From contig OY725505.1 of assembly GCA_963281255.1 (NCBI GenBank), positions 3,038,001 to 3,102,000 on the forward strand: 64,000 nt of DNA. Reading direction: 5' to 3'. Both the position numbers and the translations under genes were made by a program. The notes under the pieces are model-generated. The model was given only the letters and a program-made list of their open reading frames with translations. It was not told the DNA's origin and did not search any database. Positions 55,311-64,000 of this stretch are shown piece after piece. This stretch comes from Aphrocallistes beatrix. Lineage: Eukaryota; Porifera; Hexactinellida; Sceptrulophora; Aphrocallistidae. Numbering within the stretch: position 1 is the stretch's first letter; the number at the start of each line of letters is the position of its first letter.

Positions 55311-57185
55311 AAAAATAATTTTCAGAATCGAGTAAAAATATACGTCAAAAGTTCGAAAATGTTGTGTTTAATTATTTATGTTAAAGCTCACTATTATTGA
55401 ATTTAAGATTAAAGTAAACATTTTTTGTTGGATATGTGATATCATTTTCGTCAAGTAATGATAGGAATATTTCGCTATACAAACCTCTAAACTCTGTGGT
55501 CACTTACGGGAACTGCACTATCGGTTGATTAACGACATTATTAATAATGACTCAGAACTAGTAGTGTATATTTCTCAAGTAGATTATTAGAAGAAACTGA
55601 ACTTGGGGATTTGCTGAAATTTGCGTCTCCATTGGAGATGGTGCCTACGTACTTCACACCTATTCTCCCTAGAATGGACCCTCTAGTTATGGCACATTGA
55701 TTGATCCACTGGTGTCTCATAGTAAAAGAGAAGTTACAATATTATTTAACGTAATACCTCCTCCCTACAACACACATGCCACAATTTCTTATACTTCCAA
55801 CCCCTTCTGCAACACAGCAACTTTAAACAGATTCTTTGTCAACAAAATGGAAAATGAACAAATTTCACACCTGTCAGCTTATCACACTCAATTCCCTAGA
55901 CGCATAATCATTAATTCAATACAAATTGTTAATCAATTCAAATAATAAGAGAGGAAATAGTTGCAATGAATCCATGAATTTTAGGGATGTGTATTACGAA
56001 CATTTGAGTGTACAGAGGAACGAGGGAAATATTGGATTTGGTCTTAGAGAGAGTCTATAAACGTTACTCTTGTCTAACTAACTGAGACTTTGGGATAGAA
56101 TGGAGTTTGGCGGTCAGGTGGAGTACTAGACTACTGATAGCTCTGAATGGCTGCATAGATTGCATGAAACGCTGATGTTACAAATTCTCGGCTATCGTAG
56201 CAAGAAAGATAATACCTCGATCTACTTTGGATGACATCCTTAGTGCTTCAGTTCACTGAGGTTCTACAAGAGTGTACTACGCTCAGATTACTGACAAGCA
56301 ATGTAATAGAGAATGAAAGCAGTGATCTCAGCAAAAGAAATTGGAACCAGGGACCTAGTCTCCAGTAGCAACTCACTCAGATCACTACGACACTCTAGCA
56401 TACATGGTTTGACTCTCACAATAGAAATGACTGCACCGAACTACAACAAACTGTCTTGCTACTAATTTTAGGGTTATAGACTCCGAATAATCATATGTTC
56501 GAAACTCTCGTAAATATTTGTTAACTTTAGTTTACAATAGCTACATAAAGAAAACAAATTCCAAAAACAGGCTAGAGACTAGCCTTCAGCAGTTAACAGG
56601 GATATTAGTAAGGGTGTAGATTCTGAATTACATACTGTATTTCCGAAACGATGTGGTTAATATTTATTTCTTCTGCTTACAATAGATACATCTTACTATT
56701 AATCCTCGACTCATGTATGCACTACGTAGTATTTCCTTACTATTAAAATTCGATTAATATTTATTTATATATATATACATATCTAACGAACTGATTGAAG
56801 AAACTGCCAGGCGCAGAAAGCTGATTTTTGGCATGTGGGAGTCTTTTGGCGATGGCTCCACTAAGTTCTGAGCTCAGACGAAAATGTTGACTCATCATGG
56901 AATTATGACGTCATTGTCACCTTTTTATAAATTGAAATTTCTGTTTTTCGATTATAACTCAACCATTTTAGGTGGTAGAAGGCTGAAATTTTAACAGAAT
57001 GTGTATATTAATATATCTCAAATATGATACGATTACCATCAAAAAATGATAACTCATTACTCTGTTATGACGTCATCATTACCCATCAAATATTGATTGA
57101 CTTATTTTGTGATTTTTCGAGTGATACTGATCATAACATTAAGACAGACGTATTAAGTTATCTATCTTATCAATATGAGGCACAT

Positions 57186-57366
57186 CCGGAGGACACAAAG
57201 TGTCCGCCAGCCGCGCAGCACAATAAGCGAATCGCGCTTGTAAAATTTTAACATTTCAGGCAATAATAGTAAACAACAGAAAATTTTTCATTGAATACAA
57301 GCGCTCTTCGCTTGCTTGGCTGTGTGGCTGGAGAACACTTGTGACGCATAAGTCGTCCTCCGGGCG
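57186..57366. repeat. Foldback element with imperfect arms
   Basis: CCGGAGGACACAAAGTGTCC...AATAAGCGAATCGCGCTTG (57186-57241) is inversely related to CAAGCGCTCTTCGCTTGC...CACTTGTGACGCATAAGTCGTCCTCCGG (57298-57364). Confidence 0.6.
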
Positions 57367-58087
57367 CCAGTCTTGTAAAAGTATTTTAAAATAACAAACA
57401 CTGAAATCAATCAATAATAAGATTTAACTAATAACAGATATTCATTTCTATCAACTCACCTCAATGTGTAAACTGTTTGTATTGTTTCGAGTTGAGTTGT
57501 TGATTGTTTTGATTTGTTTGTTTTGGTTGAGTTGTTGATTGTTTTGTTTCGTATTTGTTTTGATTTGAGTAGTTTCTTGAATAGCTAACTCAATTTATCT
57601 GTACAAATATACTCTACAGTACGCCTAATGAAATATAATTCCACACAATTGTCTTCATATGGAGTGACACTGTGATACTCCACCACATACTGAAACTAGA
57701 CACGAATTCCTACTACCACCATTCACTACTACACTCTAGCATTGGATATATGACAGTACTGTTCTGATACAAACTAAGCTTTAGATGTATTTCTGTACAG
57801 AATTCATGGAGAAATGCGTTCAAACCAATCAAATGTTAGTATTTGTCCCAAGTTTGTATCACTAATTTAGAATTACATATTATAGTTGTTACTCGATTAT
57901 TGAATACAAACATTTAAATTGTTCTCTTCTACCTCTTTTAGTTGCTCATTAAGAGGATTTAGTGGTTTTGTTATTTATGAATACTTGTATAAATATGGTG
58001 TCCAGTGTCTTATAAGAGTTATCTGTCCATACCAGGGTATTATACAACCCTCCAGAGATACACTACTAGTCTCAAACTCATAAATTT

Positions 58088-58350
58088 TCATACGCCTAAA
58101 TCGATAAATAACGTTATAATATCAGGTAAATTGGGTAATACAGTAAAACCTCCATTAGGGAACACCTCCGCTTAGGGGACACCTTTCCCGATTTTCTCCT
58201 ATCCATTAGGCAGACCTCTTATCAAGGAACACTTCTCAACAGTCCCAAAAGTGTCCCCTAATTGGAGGTTTTACTGTATTCATTTTTCACGCTCCGAAAC
58301 ACTTTCAGGCTTAAAATCATACGCCTAAAGGAGCGTCTCGCGTTCCTAGA
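58088..58350 (-). mobile_element. 'TAGGCGTATGA' element upstream of SARNP, split by a MITE
   Basis: Reverse copy of 6470-6610: CATACGCCTAAATCG, GGTAAATTGGGTAATA, then after the insertion TTTTCACGCTCCGAAACACTTTC and AAATCATACGCCTAAAGGAGC. It ends about 30 bp before the SARNP ATG. Confidence 0.7.
58141..58276. mobile_element. pogo-like MITE, family F, in the SARNP 5' flank
   Basis: CAGTAAAACCTCCATTAGGG to CCCCTAATTGGAGGTTTTACTG, TA on both sides. It is nested in the 'TAGGCGTATGA' element and ends about 100 bp upstream of the ATG. Confidence 0.88.
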
Positions 58351-58378
58351 TAATCCCTTTGTCCATCCTAGCATTCCA

Positions 58379-60051
58379 ATGTCTCAGAAGGACTCCAAGG
58401 ACGGACTGGAGAACGACGAGTATGTCGTGATCAACATCTCAGACCTCAAAAAGCTGAGGGTCCACGAGCTGAAGGACAAACTCGCAGAGTTGGATCTCCC
58501 GATCAAGGGGACTAAGGCCGAGCTGATCCAGCGATTGGAAGCTCATTTGTCCGCTGCCGCCGAGAGCGAGGAAGATCTCACTCTCATCGATGTAGCTAAT
58601 AATAGCCAGCCTAGCGACAGCCAAGACGCTCAGGAATGTGGCAAGACTGGACCTGGAAATCAAAAGGTGTTGAATTGATGTGATAGTTTAAATTAGGTTT
58701 GATAGTTGGGGGATATTAAGCGTTTGATATAAAAACCGCATTTATGAACACACATTTCCTTATATGGTTCGCAATGGTATTTCCACAAAAATGACTTGGA
58801 TTGCGATGCAAATCCTGAGAATCCAAGTACTTAACAGTTTGTTCTAAATCGGGCATGCCTAATTTCTGGGACGGGACGGGTTAAGATACCTAATTTCCGG
58901 GACGGTCCCGTCCCGGAAATTAGGTATGCCCTTTAAATCGATGTTAGAGAGTTGAGATGCTTGTTCAACTATTCAATTGTATATGCACCACTTCAATGTG
59001 ACTGTACACCATCAGTTAAATCTAGGCTACACCAGTGTGACAAAGGAATGCATAAAACCTAGGAGGTAGTGTGGATCTAAATTAAACTTATCTGGAGTTT
59101 TATGCTAGAAATGACTACAATTTTATGCTAGAAATGACTATTGAGGAGAGGAATTAATTCCCACGAATAGATTCAGATCCGTAGTCTTTCTAAATTTAGT
59201 ACCTATAAACTATAAATATATATATTAATATCTCATTCTGTGTTAGATTTCTTTCTCTACCCCTCTGGGAGATTCACTGCTGTCGTAACAGAAATCTGTA
59301 TTTAAATTACAATCATCCCTGGTTTAATTGAAAACCCGTTTGTCCAGTCTTCCTATTATTTCCCTTAATTTAAAATGCTCCAAATATTTTTTGGGAGATG
59401 GCATTCTCTTGAAAGATGAGTGCTCCTATCTCAAACATCTCTTTTACCTCAAAATTCTTTGAAATATCATTCTCATATTATTGGGTCAATTTTAGTCTCT
59501 TTAATGCGGAAATATTCAACTTTATTAATATCCATGGTTCTATTTGAGTTTGCCGTTATTCTTAATCCACCGTTTAAATTGTTTAAATATGTTACTATTT
59601 ATAGGCATTCTATCCTGACACAAGTGTTGAGAAGAGTCTCCTCGACACAACCTACCCCAGCACTCAAGAGAGTCCCTCGAAAATCCAGTTTACAGATTCT
59701 AAAGATAGCTCCTACTCCGAGACAGCACTGAAAGAGATCTCATTCACTTCTCAGGAAGAAAGAATCAAGGCCCGCGGACAGAGATTCGGAGTTGAATCGA
59801 GCGACGAAGCGAAGAAAGCGATGCGATTAGAGAAGTTTAGTGCCAGTTCTGGTTCTCCCGCCAAAATCAGTTTCGGGTCTGGAGACTTAGAGAAAATGAA
59901 ACAACGCGGGGAAAGGTTCGGCGAGAATGTTAGCAAAAAGTTTGTAAAACTTTCTGACAAGGAAAGACAAGATCTCCGAAAAACTCGTTTTACCAGCGGA
60001 GCCGATACAGTTCCTTCTACGAACAAAAAGTTAAGGCTTAGCACATCTTAG
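58379..60051 (+). CDS. SARNP: SARNP/Tho1-like SAP-domain ribonucleoprotein, complete, 2 coding exons
   Basis: Exons 58379-58666 and 59605-60051 (stop TAG 60049-60051) join in phase 0 to give 244 residues (human SARNP 210). The N-terminal SAP motif is LKKLRVHELKDKLAELDLPI followed by KGTKAELIQRLEAHL. The second exon carries the repeated basic motifs ERIKARGQRFGVE, MKQRGERFGEN and LRKTRFTSG, like the RAERFN/RAQRFGL motifs of SARNP (CIP29). It binds nucleic acid and works with DDX39B and ALYREF in the TREX complex for mRNA export, in the nucleus. The start at MSQKDSKDG is preferred because the longer frame upstream runs into transposon DNA. The intron holds a G-family MITE at 58851. The longer linker (residues about 70-140) is acidic and Ser-rich. 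Confidence 0.88.
58851..58931. mobile_element. Family G MITE (SARNP intron)
   Basis: GGGCATGCCTAATTTCTGGG to GAAATTAGGTATGCCC (81 bp). Flanks TCTAAATC and TTTAAATC differ by one base, consistent with an old 8-bp duplication. Confidence 0.8.
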
Positions 60052-60240
60052 CAACCGGATGTATGGATTGGTATTTAGCTTATAGATGTTACGCTCTTGG
60101 AAAAATCGATTGAATTGTTCTAGTTACCTCCTTTGTTACTTATTTTGGAAAATACATACACCATATTAAATAATAAAATATTCTATTTATAGGGACAGGG
60201 TGCTTAAATTAGAATACCAAAGTGCCTATACATATATGTA

Positions 60241-60393
60241 CAGTCAACTCTGCTTAATCGGGACAAGTCTCCAGGAACGGAATGGTTCCCTTCCATATAA
60301 GCTAATACTAAATTTCGTTGTTTAATTTGGAACTCCGCTTAATCGGGACAAAATATTCGGGACCAAAGTGTCCCGATTAAGCGGAGTCACCTG
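60241..60393. mobile_element. pogo-like MITE, family B
   Basis: CAGTCAACTCTGCTTAATCG to AAGCGGAGTCACCTG with TA flanks; core CTCCAGGAACGGAATGG. Confidence 0.8.
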
Positions 60394-60867
60394 TATATTA
60401 ATGCACAAATAGAAATTGCTGTTTACTCTCTATATGCATATTTTGTGTTAGTTAACTAGGTTGAAATATGAGCTTCAATTCTCTTAGTGCATTTATTATA
60501 AAATTCGTTTAATCACTTTACCGTTCCTATCTGTCTGCATTGGATATGTGGGACAGTATTTTAGTTAGGATTAGGATCCATTTCCAAATTTTGAACTAAT
60601 AACTTCTAAGATATCTAAACGTATGATAGAGCTGCACCATTTGCATAAATTCATGCGTATATTTACAATGAAATAAGATTGGTGTATATAAAGTATGTAT
60701 ATAATGGTACATATAAGGAATATGGTGAAGATTTGTACCTTTGTTCAAGTTCTGTAAAGTATATGCTCTTTCACAGAGGTGTCAAATAGTATTGACCAAT
60801 CATAATTGAGAGATTTAACATTACAACTGGCTTTGAATATAATCAGTTAACATGAATAAGACCAAAC

Positions 60868-61072
60868 TCAATCAAACAAACAAACAAACAATTAAACAAA
60901 CAAACAAACAAACAAACAAACAATTAAACAAACAAACAAACAAACAAACAAACAAACAATTAAACAAACAAACAAACAAACAAACAATTAAACAAACAAA
61001 CAAACAAACAAACAAACAAACAATTAAACAAACAAACAAACAAACAAATAAACAAACAAAACAAACAAGCAA
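60868..61072. repeat. (CAAA)n array with regular AATT interruptions
   Basis: About 200 bp of CAAA repeats, interrupted at intervals of roughly 25-40 bp by CAATTAAA. It is open on both strands only because the unit contains no stop codon; it is not a gene. Confidence 0.9.
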
Positions 61073-61193
61073 GTTATTATAACTTCCCTAACTTGAAACA
61101 AAATAAACATTGATCAATGCAAGTAAACTACTATTTCTCACACCTTTGGCGGATTTTATGATAACGCGATCTCAATGATCAACATAAAATTTT

Positions 61194-61251
61194 TGAAATA
61201 TATATATATTGGTATAGCAGCCCCCCCCCCCCCCCCCATATATATATTTCA
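61194..61251. repeat. C17 tract inside an inverted (TA)n pair
   Basis: GAAATATATATATATTGGTATAGCAG, then 17 C residues (61221-61237), then ATATATATATTTC. The flanks are inverted repeats. The exact C count is likely to be unreliable in sequencing. Confidence 0.75.
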
Positions 61252-61386
61252 AGAATTTCCTTTAAAAGAAGTTAGTACGAATAATCTGATTTATTAGTAT
61301 ACTCAATTCCCTCATTCCCAGTCGCTTACTGGAGCTGCACTCTCTGCCATTCAGTTCATATCCTGCTTATAAAATATTATTGTAAG

Positions 61387-62807
61387 ATGTCTAGCGAGTT
61401 AGATGTTCCCACTTCGCCATCAAGAATGAACTTTCAGGAAAGGAGAGCTATTCAAGAAAATACAGGATTGACTTACAAGTAAACACCTTTAATACAACTT
61501 TAACTTTTCAGGGATATTTCTACCAGAGATTCAGATATTTCGAATCACGAACATAATCATGATAAATACATAGAACATACAATTGTTTTGAATAAATTAG
61601 AATCCCTTTTTTCAATTGAATATGTATATATTCAAGACAGTTTAAATTAGATCAGCTAGTTCAGTATGCATGTAGGAGTTCTGATAGCGGAGTTTTATGA
61701 GAAAACTTGTAGAAGTTCGTTTTAGGCTCTTTACCGTTATTTATCATAAACATCCTACTTCATGCATATGATGAAACGCCATTGTATTCTATGCAAGGAA
61801 TGTTTATTCTAATGTACGGTGACAATATCTAATTGCCAACCAAAATCCACTCTTTTATGCCTCAGGCTTCTCAACTCACGATTTTTCGTTGTCATAAAAG
61901 ACCATTACTCACCACATATCAAATTTAGAACTACAGTTAATAATACAGTCTGGGTCACTTATTATGAACATTCGCTTATTATGAACTAACCTCCTGGTCC
62001 CAATTTCATAGATAGGATTTGTATTGAATCAAGCTCGCTTAATATGAAGTACAGTCAGTGTCGCTTATTGTCAACCACCAGGGGACTAAAAATATATGTT
62101 CATAATAGAGATACTTCATTCATATTAAGCGAACTTTCAATACAAATCCTGTCTAAAAAATGAAATTGGGACCAGGAGGTTAGTTCATAATAAACGATTG
62201 TGTTCATATTAAGCAATCCTGACTGTACCTCTATTATGAACAGATTTTTTGGTCCCCTGGTGGTTCACAATAAGCGACCCTGACTGTACTATTTACCATA
62301 GTCATCACACGATTTAGTTAGATTACAAGTTTAGGTATTGTACTAATCATATATTCATCTCATTACTATTAAAAGTTGGATTTTAACTTTAATTCCTGAT
62401 AAGAAGCACAGTTTAGTCTGTTTACTAGTGTTTTTATTGACAACTCTAGGAAATTGTTTACTAGACTTGTTTATTCAAAAGCGAAGGCACACAACAAAAC
62501 ATTAACACCTTTTTCCCGAGTTTCTATTGGCTGTTGTTGTTCCTTCTCGATCATGATAATTAGCTGATTCAACACATTCAATTTTATTATAATTATTTAT
62601 AGATTTAAACCAATGATTAGAGAGACGAATGGGATTGATTCTCCACCGACACTTCTACCCAAACCGAAACCACCGAGGCCCCCTCCACCCCCAAGGCCAC
62701 CCCTCAGACCATCTAAGTCCCATGGACCCTTGACAGCCATCAAACCTGTTCCATCTCCGAAAGAAGTCTCTCCCTACAAACCTTATTCTCCACAACCCAC
62801 TCAGAAG
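61387..62807 (+). CDS. Proline-rich protein of unknown function, first two exons (3' end unresolved)
   Basis: Exon 1 is 61387-61478 (ATG, MSSELDVPTSPSRMNFQERR, donor CAA|GTAAAC). Exon 2 is 62603-62807 (acceptor TTTATAG, donor AA|GTATGT), in phase. The joined protein contains PKPKPPRPPPPPRPPLRP at about residues 52-69, a typical ligand for SH3, WW or EVH1 domains, so an adaptor or cytoskeletal role is possible. No catalytic motif is present. The intron carries the nested family-E element at 61946-62286. A candidate later exon is at 63414-63484, but its phase does not match the donor at 62808. I do not recognise an orthologue. Confidence 0.5.
61946..62286. mobile_element. pogo-like MITE, family E, containing a second copy of itself
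   Basis: The outer copy runs CAGTCTGGGTCACTTATTATG to CAATAAGCGACCCTGACTG. At an internal TA, a second full copy (62052-62225: CAGTCAGTGTCGCTTATTG to TTAAGCAATCCTGACTG) is inserted in inverted orientation. Confidence 0.85.
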
Positions 62808-62944
62808 TATGTTATCACTGTTGTGTGGGTTTAACTCTTAAATGGCGCTCTTTTCTCATTTCTGGTTAAGTCATTTTGGGCGGGGAAACCTTAGAAGTGT
62901 GGGGTCTTTGCTATAAATAGAAATGATCCCAGGTTTTAACTAAT

Positions 62945-63152
62945 ATCATGCGCGCCAACTTGAGCCATGATTAAAGCGGGACGCAGCGTTGAATTCCGCG
63001 GGAAATGGCGGGACAAAATAGAAAAATATTATACATAGGAATGATAGGATAAAACGAAAGAGAGACATAGCGATGAATTTCATGTAAAAACGGGACACTC
63101 GTGAAAATTAGCTCAATAGAGAGTGAAGAAAGCGGGACAGTTAGCATGCATG
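62945..63152 (+). mobile_element. MITE, GCCAAC family
   Basis: ATCATGCGCGCCAACTTGAGCC to AAAGCGGGACAGTTAGCATGC, with GCGGGACGCAGCGTTGAATT as in the 464-663 copy. Confidence 0.75.
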
Positions 63153-63757
63153 TAATATGTGACCCTTCCATTCCACCTCTGAGGAGTATATGGCACTTTT
63201 TGTGTCACAACCAAGGTGTGAAACCTTTAGAATGTGTCCCAGTTTGTCTGAGGTTCGAATCTCATGTGTCTTATCTTACTGATTGAACCTAAAATAATAA
63301 TGTTAGCTCCATATTATCACCAAATAACCTATGCCTTTGCTTTATATATTTATCTCCGTTAATTTGTATCGATATTATTTTTTGCATCCAACTCAATTCT
63401 CCATACAATTCAGTCTCAGTCACAAGAAGCCTATAACTCTGTAGAACTCTTTCAAACTTCTTCCAAAACTGACCCTTACATAAGGTATTGCATTGTTCGA
63501 TCGGTTTTGGGAAGTATTAACTAACTAATCCAACTCACAGTGAGCTGAATTGAGTGATTATTATAACTCGCAATCATTGGTTGAAACTGAGCGTATGGGT
63601 TCCTGTCTTTATTTGTGGAAGATAGTTAGGCGCTTAGAAGCGCTTTAAAAGTGTGATTCATTCATATAATTTGTGTTATTATTATTCTGATATTCTCTGT
63701 TACAGAACGTAGCGTGATAAATTAGCCTATTTCATGAGTAAAAATAGATTTTTTATA

Positions 63758-63885
63758 CAGTCGACTCCGCTTAATAGGGTCACATCGGTCAGAGGACATT
63801 TTGCCCTGATTAAGCGGAGAACCCTATTAACCGAAAATATTTTGTATTAGCTTCTATGAGTGACCTTATTAAGCGGAGTCGACTG
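63758..63885. mobile_element. pogo-like MITE, family A (internally deleted)
   Basis: CAGTCGACTCCGCTTAATAG to GCGGAGTCGACTG with TA flanks; about 45 bp of the second half are missing. Confidence 0.82.
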
Positions 63886-64000
63886 TATTTCATTAGCAAC
63901 CAACCGTTTTATTAGAATGTTTGTGACATCAATTTGTCTCAATTCCTACTTCAATACGACGATACGATACGTATATGAAATTTGCGAAATATTTATTTTA

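Larger units (their letters stand above)
55062..58087. other. Intergenic region between the transposon and SARNP
   Basis: No gene was recognised. It holds a diverged hairpin element (55138-55310), a foldback (57186-57366) and a GTTTTGATTTGTTTG-rich tract (about 57476-57570). The open frames at 55697-55945 and 57024-57251 (+) have no domain. Much of 55.3-57.1 kb appears to be unique AT-rich DNA. Confidence 0.45.
60052..61386. other. Intergenic region between SARNP and the proline-rich gene
   Basis: Holds a pogo-like MITE (60241), the CAAA array (60868) and a C17 tract (61221). Otherwise AT-rich with no gene seen. Confidence 0.45.
62808..64000. other. 3' flank of the proline-rich gene
   Basis: Holds MITEs at 62945 and 63758 and a possible exon at 63414-63484 (acceptor ACAATTCAG; SQSQEAYNSVELFQTSSKTD; donor AAG|GTATTG). 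The exon opens in phase 0 and the upstream donor leaves two bases, so it is not joined here. Nothing else was recognised. Confidence 0.35.

Noticed and set aside
57024..57251. Plus-strand frame of 75 codons
   Set aside because: It overlaps the left arm of a foldback element and shows no protein signature.
58262..58378. Upstream in-frame ATG extending SARNP by 39 residues
   Set aside because: The extra codons are transposon sequence (family F end and the 'TAGGCGTATGA' element) and do not resemble the SARNP N-terminus.
60872..61072. Open frames on both strands of the CAAA array
   Set aside because: Simple-sequence artefact; the product would be pure K/Q/T/N or L/F/V/C repeats.

Overview
The window is eukaryotic and almost certainly from an early-branching animal; a sponge is my best guess, but this is inference. 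The genes are intron-rich with GT-AG junctions. They encode animal proteins (RSK kinase, Headcase, CCDC39, ribosomal protein L13a, SARNP, an RNF14-type RBR ligase and an NLR-type NACHT protein). The AT-rich intergenic and intronic DNA is packed with short inverted-repeat transposons.

Layout. 0-0.2 kb: last exon of an RNF14-like E3 ligase (+). 1.95-7.1 kb: C-terminal part of a Headcase (HECA) gene (-). 10.7-21.9 kb: a complete p90 ribosomal S6 kinase gene (-, 22 coding exons). 21.9-26.6 kb: repeats only. 26.7-29.4 kb: an unidentified 891-residue protein with an RIIa/Dpy-30-like docking domain and a 16-residue tandem repeat (-). 31.8-38.9 kb: complete CCDC39, the axonemal ruler protein (-, 9 coding exons). 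39.3-41.0 kb: complete RPL13A (-). 41.7-49.9 kb: an NLR-like gene (-) whose C-terminus is about 230 copies of a seven-residue acidic repeat, with two apparent frame breaks. 50.24-55.06 kb: a 4.8 kb DNA transposon with long TIRs, TGT...ACA ends and a 4-bp target duplication. It encodes a gypsy-type integrase joined to a ubiquitin-protease-like domain (-). 58.4-60.05 kb: SARNP/Tho1 (+). 61.4-62.8 kb: a partial proline-rich gene of unknown function (+).

The genes do not form a pathway. RSK is an ERK-activated signalling kinase, CCDC39 builds motile cilia, RPL13A is a housekeeping gene, SARNP acts in mRNA export and the NLR is a probable innate-immune sensor. The docking-domain gene next to CCDC39 may also be ciliary, but only its domain type suggests this.

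Mobile DNA dominates the rest. At least six related families have CAGT...ACTG ends next to TA (pogo/Tigger-like MITEs). A G-rich family has 8-9 bp target duplications, three or more elements are hAT-like, and several elements are nested so that relative insertion order can be read. Exon coordinates were worked out by hand from reading frames, splice consensus and family similarity. No alignment or search was run.
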